A stretch of DNA of 45,528 bases from contig JAVERC010000027.1 in the NCBI GenBank assembly GCA_034007295.1, positions 1 to 45,528 of the forward strand, in the 5' to 3' direction. How positions within the stretch are numbered: position 1 is the stretch's first letter; each line of letters begins with the position of its first letter. Positions 42,901 through 45,528 of the stretch are shown piece by piece. The notes under the pieces are model-generated. The model saw nothing but the letters and a program-made list of their open reading frames with translations, was not told where the DNA came from and did not search any database. This DNA comes from JACKCP01 sp034007295. Lineage in GTDB: Bacteria > Desulfobacterota > Desulfobacteria > Desulfobacterales > JACKCP01. The translations under genes and the position numbers were made by a program.

Positions 42901-43140
42901 GAAAGAAGATTACGTCCAATTCTTCTTACTACAATAACAACCATAATGGGAGTTCTTCCCCTTTATTTTGACGGAGGAAGCATTTGGGAACCACTGGTTA
43001 TTTCAATTGTTGCAGGCCTTGGGTTTTCAACAATTTTAACCCTTGGAGTGGTCCCAATGCTTTATTGCGTTTGCTTTGGCATTAAGTTTAAAGGTGATGA
43101 GCTCGATTCTATGAATGATGTTAGTCATGAATTCAGGTAG
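39967..43140 (+). CDS. RND-family efflux pump permease
   Basis: 1057 residues, the AcrB-type inner-membrane pump with twelve helices and two large periplasmic loops (about 40-330 and 550-860). The proton-relay region of helix 4 is LGILVDNAIVMTESI. GTINVGSERF-type docking loops and TPYYLMNILQSRN are also typical. The initiation codon is unusual: there is no ATG, and the GGAG site at 39956 sits 7 nt before TTG 39967 but only 1 nt before TTG 39961, so I choose 39967. TTG may keep pump output low relative to the adaptor. It closes the operon channel-adaptor-pump. The substrates (drugs, solvents or lipids) cannot be told. Confidence 0.94.
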   Translation: MYITKKAISKNRVTFIFLLILIAGGIYSYLTLPRSYDPGFILRVARIVTYFPGASPERVEQLVTDQIEKVIMEMPELDYVVSSSMTGVSLIDVWLKEEYKDLRPIWDKLRRKVEKAERNLPDDAQAPIINDEYGDIFGVMISVSGDDFLYRELKDIAEDLRDELLLMENVAKVEMYGDQDEKIYISYSNSRLSQAGITPYYLMNILQSRNILIPGGTVNVGSERFVLEPTGNFIDIEDLKKTVIPLPKTGETIFLEDIAEIKRGYEDPSRNLMRANGKRAVGVSVSMKEGGNIIQLGQSVRKLLKDVESEFPYGIEFDLVNFSPDEVEDKVLRVQKNLIQSVLIVLCATLVMLGLKTGLVVATLIPSAILMTFFSMKFLNIGIDQMSLASLVISLGILVDNAIVMTESIQVDIYMGKKRVKAAIDSAKELSIPLLTSSATTAAAFLPIYLAESETGEYTAPLFKVVSLALLSSWLLSLTMIPLLCVMFIKKGKSKKNTKFKSLVILFRVMYRKLLFVSLKYRYIFIVIVCIMFFLSMKLFSKLPVIFFPPSDRLIFTVEMELAPGTSIITTENMVKKVENFMLQNLMYEDEENQSKINSKLSDFSVEGKEKIKGIVNFVTHIGNGGPRFLITHRTEVGKPHYSIIVINVAHLSNIMPVSKKLEDFILSNFPDTDLKIKRIQNGPPVSDPVQIRLSGKESDFLFAMVDSVKQKLGEIKGVKNITDDWGRRTKKILVKVDYPKARRAGISSRDVAVSLYTAVSGFKMTEFREEDKIIPVLLKSDEKEENLIDRLESLAVYSSATGQNVMLGQVCTLSYDWEASEIKRRDRKKTVTVSSGLENGHTASEVITQIKPWLDEKNIEWGLGYKYSFGGEVEESIEANNAIAEKLPVCGFIILMILIIQFNSMRKTMIILSTIPMATMGVAAGLYLMKSYFGFMTLLGIVSLAGIVINNAIVLLERIKVETDIGHCPQTAVIYACERRLRPILLTTITTIMGVLPLYFDGGSIWEPLVISIVAGLGFSTILTLGVVPMLYCVCFGIKFKGDELDSMNDVSHEFR

Positions 43141-43183
43141 TTTTGGCGGCTGAAGCAATTTTTTTGAAATAAAAGGGTTGGAT

Positions 43184-43876
43184 TTACCATGTTTTAACAA
43201 GAGAAATTTCAACCCTTCTGTTTTTTTGCCTGTTAATTTCGGATATATTTAAAACTTTTGGCTGATAATGGGAGTATCCTTCAATCGAAATCCGTTCAGG
43301 CCTGACATTGTTTTGTATGAGATTTTTTGCAACATTTATTGCCCTTGCTGCGGAAAGCTCCCAGTTTGAGGGGAATTTTTCAGAATTTATTGGCCTGTCG
43401 TCTGTATGACCCGAAACAACAATTTTATAATCTCTGTATTTGATCAGTATTTTTGATATGTTTTTCATGATTTGTTGAATTTCAGGTAAAAGTTCTGCCT
43501 GTGCACTTTTAAAGCTGATTTTTTCAGAGATTGCAAGTACAAGCCTTTGCTCATTTATTTCAACTGAATAGTCTGAGCTTTGTTTTTCTTTAAAAAGGCT
43601 TTTTAGCTCAATTTCAACAGAGCTAAAGGCTGAATCTTCAAAAAAATATTCTTTATCAAAATTGAAATTTTGTTTTTCATATTTGTGAACTGTTGGAGTT
43701 ACTCCCTGTGGTGATCCATGGGTAATGACATGGTGACTGTCAATTTTTGAAGAATAAAAATAAATAAAAAAAATTAAAAGAAGAGTCATAAGGTCAAGCA
43801 TCATCCAGAGATTTGATGATTCTGTTTCCAAAGAATCTGAAAATAAATTTTTTTTAAAAAAATCAAATGATTCCAT
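43184..43876 (-). CDS. MotB-like stator protein (OmpA C-terminal domain)
   Basis: 230 residues. One N-terminal helix WMMLDLMTLLLIFFIYFY contains Asp28 in the position of the proton- or ion-binding aspartate of MotB. A periplasmic linker follows, then an OmpA-type peptidoglycan-binding domain (about 100-228) with VVSGHTDDRPIN and NWELSAARAINVAKNLI. A GTG start at 43888 is possible, but the ATG at 43876 has AGGTGG 8 nt upstream and is preferred. It follows the MotA-like gene with a 1-bp gap. With its partner it forms an ion-driven complex. No flagellar genes are in the window, so it could be a flagellar stator or a gliding/Tol-like energiser. Confidence 0.88.
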   Translation of the reverse strand: MESFDFFKKNLFSDSLETESSNLWMMLDLMTLLLIFFIYFYSSKIDSHHVITHGSPQGVTPTVHKYEKQNFNFDKEYFFEDSAFSSVEIELKSLFKEKQSSDYSVEINEQRLVLAISEKISFKSAQAELLPEIQQIMKNISKILIKYRDYKIVVSGHTDDRPINSEKFPSNWELSAARAINVAKNLIQNNVRPERISIEGYSHYQPKVLNISEINRQKNRRVEISLVKTW

Positions 43877-43877
43877 T

Positions 43878-44687
43878 TTATTTTCCACCTGCTGCCCGGG
43901 TCTGTTCTGAAGATTTTTTTAATATGCTTTTTTCACAAGTGTTATAATTGTAGTCCCCAAGGGATGATACAAGTCTGTATGAAACAGCAACTGAATTGGT
44001 GTTGTTTGAAATATCAAGAATGCCTTCAATAATAAGATTTTTTTTAATGGATTCGCATGTAAGCATTTGGGATGCTTTTTTTGAAACAGGAAGAAAAATC
44101 AGGTTTGCAAATATAAGTCCGTAAAAAGTTGTTAAAAGAGCTGTACCCATTCCCTGGCCTATAACTTCAGGAGAAGTCATATTGTTTAATATCTGGATAA
44201 GCCCAATAATTGTGCCTGCAAAACCAAAAACAGGGCTTAACTTCATCATAGTATTTACAAATTCGCTTTGTTCTTTTTTTAAAACAGCATCATTTTGAAA
44301 CCTTTGTTCAAGAGTATTTAAAACTGCAGAATCTGAATATCCGTCAACAACAAGTTCTATTCCTTTTTTTAAAAATCTGTTTTTTATTGTCCTGCTTTTT
44401 TTATCAAGTTCTGCAAGCCCCTTTGATCTTCTGATTCTTGCAAGGAAAGTGATTTCTTCAATTAAATCTTCAAACCCTTCTTTTTCATAATTCATTATTG
44501 TTTTTATGTTTTTTATAAAAGATTTAACTGCATGCCATGGAGAGTTTAAAATGCTGCAAATAATTGTTCCAGAAAGAACTATCATGCAGCTTGTAAAGTT
44601 TGCAGACCAGGAAGTGAGGTTTGAAAGTGTTATAAAAAGGAAACAAAAAAATATTAGGGCTGAGGCAATAAGGAAATTATTTTTCAT
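43878..44687 (-). CDS. MotA-like ion-channel stator protein
   Basis: 269 residues with four helices (about 5-25, 32-48, 145-165, 180-205). The MotA/TolQ/ExbB core reads MMKLSPVFGFAGTIIGLIQIL, then GMGTALLTTFYGLIFANLIFLPVS. The cytoplasmic loop (about 60-140) has the size of PomA/MotA, not of TolQ. It is first in a two-gene operon with the MotB-like protein. The C-terminal tail of ~55 residues is polar. The pair is a true stator-type complex by sequence. What it drives is not shown by context. Confidence 0.88.
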   Translation of the reverse strand: MKNNFLIASALIFFCFLFITLSNLTSWSANFTSCMIVLSGTIICSILNSPWHAVKSFIKNIKTIMNYEKEGFEDLIEEITFLARIRRSKGLAELDKKSRTIKNRFLKKGIELVVDGYSDSAVLNTLEQRFQNDAVLKKEQSEFVNTMMKLSPVFGFAGTIIGLIQILNNMTSPEVIGQGMGTALLTTFYGLIFANLIFLPVSKKASQMLTCESIKKNLIIEGILDISNNTNSVAVSYRLVSSLGDYNYNTCEKSILKKSSEQTRAAGGK

Positions 44688-45041
44688 TTTTTATTTTTCC
44701 CCTAGTTTATGGTTTAAGTAAGGAAACCGCTATAAGTTTAGTTAAATTAAGCATTAATCATGCCATTTTTTTATTTTTTTAACTATTTGAATTTATGATA
44801 AAAAAATTTTTAAGTCGAATTTAATAATAAAAAAACAGGAAATATTTTCCTGGCCAGGTAATTTTGATATATTAAATTCAGTGTTTTTTATTTCTGTTTC
44901 TGTTAAAAATTAAACCCTCAAAATATAATGGTATTGGCAAAATTTTTGGCTCAGTTTTACAAACAATTGCTTGTTAGTTTAAAAAAAGATGTTAACTTAT
45001 TTTTACATAATTTTAATAATTGTAAATTTAAGGAGGCTCAG
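44688..45041. other. Divergent intergenic region with candidate promoter
   Basis: 354 bp, very AT-rich. It holds a short CAGGAAATATTTTCCTG palindrome (44835-44851) and an exact TATAAT at 44924-44929 without a good -35 box. AATTAAACCCTCAAAATAT at 44908 weakly recalls the family B interior. I see no further gene. Confidence 0.5.
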
Positions 45042-45248
45042 ATGAATGTTGAAAGAGGTGTAATTGCGATTGCTGGATTGTTTGTCTTTTTAAGTGTTCT
45101 TCTTGGCTGGCTTCATTCTCCCTATTGGTATATTTTTACAGGATTTGTCGGCTTGAATCTTTTCCAGGCTTCATTTACAAAATTCTGCCCAATGGCTCTT
45201 TTTCTTAAAAAAATGGGATTAAAAAACGGAACCGTATTTGAGAAATAA
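45042..45248 (+). CDS. DUF2892-family small membrane protein
   Basis: 68 residues. Opens MNVERGVIAIAGLFVFLSVLLGW, then a second helix WYIFTGFVGLNLFQASFT and FCPMALFLKKMG, the DUF2892 (YgaP-type membrane part) pattern of two helices and a CP motif. The frame extends upstream to 44928, but AGGAGG 5 nt before 45042 decides the start. In other bacteria this domain is fused to, or beside, rhodanese sulfurtransferases. None is here. It is a single gene followed by a family B element. Confidence 0.88.
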   Translation: MNVERGVIAIAGLFVFLSVLLGWLHSPYWYIFTGFVGLNLFQASFTKFCPMALFLKKMGLKNGTVFEK

Positions 45249-45271
45249 GTATTATCTGATCCAAGTCTAAA

Positions 45272-45416
45272 TAGTTATTGGTCGAAAACGAGAATTTTTT
45301 GTTCAGTTCACGGAAGATAAAAAATTTAACCTTTAGGGTACATGGAGGATTTTGAGGATTAAATTTTGAATTTAGCACTTGAATGGACAAAAAAGACAGT
45401 TTTGGTTCAGGAACTA
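45272..45416 (+). repeat. Family B inverted-repeat element, copy B7
   Basis: A 145-bp element, TA to TA, beginning 23 bp after the DUF2892 stop. Ends are GTTATTGGTCGAAAACGAG and CAGTTTTGGTTCAGGAAC. Just after it, 45419-45436 (AGTGCCTGACCGAATTC) looks like the start of a further degenerate copy. The remaining bases to the window edge show no gene. Confidence 0.82.
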
Positions 45417-45528
45417 ATTAGTGCCTGACCGAATTCAAAAAAAGCATAAGAAATCAATATATTAAGCTATTTTTTTATAAAAAAGCAATGTAAATTATAA
45501 CATAATTTTTCGATCAACCCTGCTCCTA

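Noticed and set aside
43184..44687. Zorya-type defence (ZorA/ZorB) as a reading of the MotA/MotB-like pair
   Set aside because: ZorA carries a long cytoplasmic tail, whereas this MotA-like protein is 269 residues, and no ZorC/D/E-like gene is adjacent.
45205..45390. 61-codon minus-strand reading frame
   Set aside because: Antisense translation of family B copy B7 that overlaps the end of the DUF2892 gene. No ribosome site.

Overview
The window is AT-rich DNA from a Gram-negative, probably anaerobic bacterium. The Gram-negative call rests on lipoprotein and Sec signals, a TolC/RND tripartite pump and an OmpA-type peptidoglycan-binding domain. The anaerobic call rests on a flavodoxin-ferredoxin fusion protein, an exported flavodoxin and a TudS/DUF523 iron-sulfur protein. 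The gene content would fit a Desulfobacterota (Desulfobacterales-like) chromosome, but that is an inference from style and no marker gene proves it. Genes are tightly packed and chromosomal in character. I see no phage, conjugative or CRISPR region, and no rRNA or tRNA gene.

Layout. (1) 0.1-4.9 kb is a redox/aldehyde stress module: an aldo/keto reductase, a membrane metallophosphoesterase, a DUF4405 cytochrome-like membrane protein overlapping an exported flavodoxin, and a divergent AraC-family regulator. Two near-identical 34-bp sites, each with half-sites 21 bp apart, lie in front of the reductase and between flavodoxin and araC, so they look like the operators of this small regulon. (2) 4.9-11.7 kb, all on the minus strand: a thiolase; the three-gene set of RimK-like ATP-grasp ligase, inactive transglutaminase-7TM protein and retropepsin-like lipoprotein protease; then a periplasmic solute-binding protein and a patatin-like protein. 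(3) 12.1-16.3 kb: a LytTR response regulator, a LytS-type histidine kinase and a short CstA-family transporter. Three helically phased CATTTCATTCC-type direct repeats lie in the gap before the kinase. They closely match what I remember of the E. coli YpdB site, and suggest a pyruvate- or peptide-responsive uptake circuit. (4) 16.4-22.9 kb, minus strand: a 1341-residue membrane protein of unknown function, an amino-acid permease fused to a PTS EIIA domain, and a 204-residue unknown, with junctions of -4 and +3 bp. (5) 23.0-31.7 kb: an EFR1-like protein, a hybrid histidine kinase, TudS/DUF523, a solute-binding protein, a YdjM-like membrane hydrolase, a small 62-residue gene, and many copies of two palindromic repeat families. 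(6) 31.7-45.5 kb: an MscS channel, a PurF-like enzyme lacking the nucleophile cysteine, an FKBP-like/methyltransferase fusion with a small secreted partner, a solute-binding/TolC fusion with an RND adaptor and pump, an isolated MotA/MotB-like pair, and a DUF2892 protein.

The most unusual non-coding content is two families of small non-autonomous inverted-repeat elements. Family B (about 142-145 bp, ends bounded by TA) has six near full-length copies and at least two fragments, all between 23.9 and 45.5 kb. Family A (about 122 bp, plus one 203-bp long form) has three copies. They sit at gene ends, in divergent promoters and directly in front of the response regulator's start codon, and one ends a small ORF. 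A relic of a sigma-54 activator lies between two of them.
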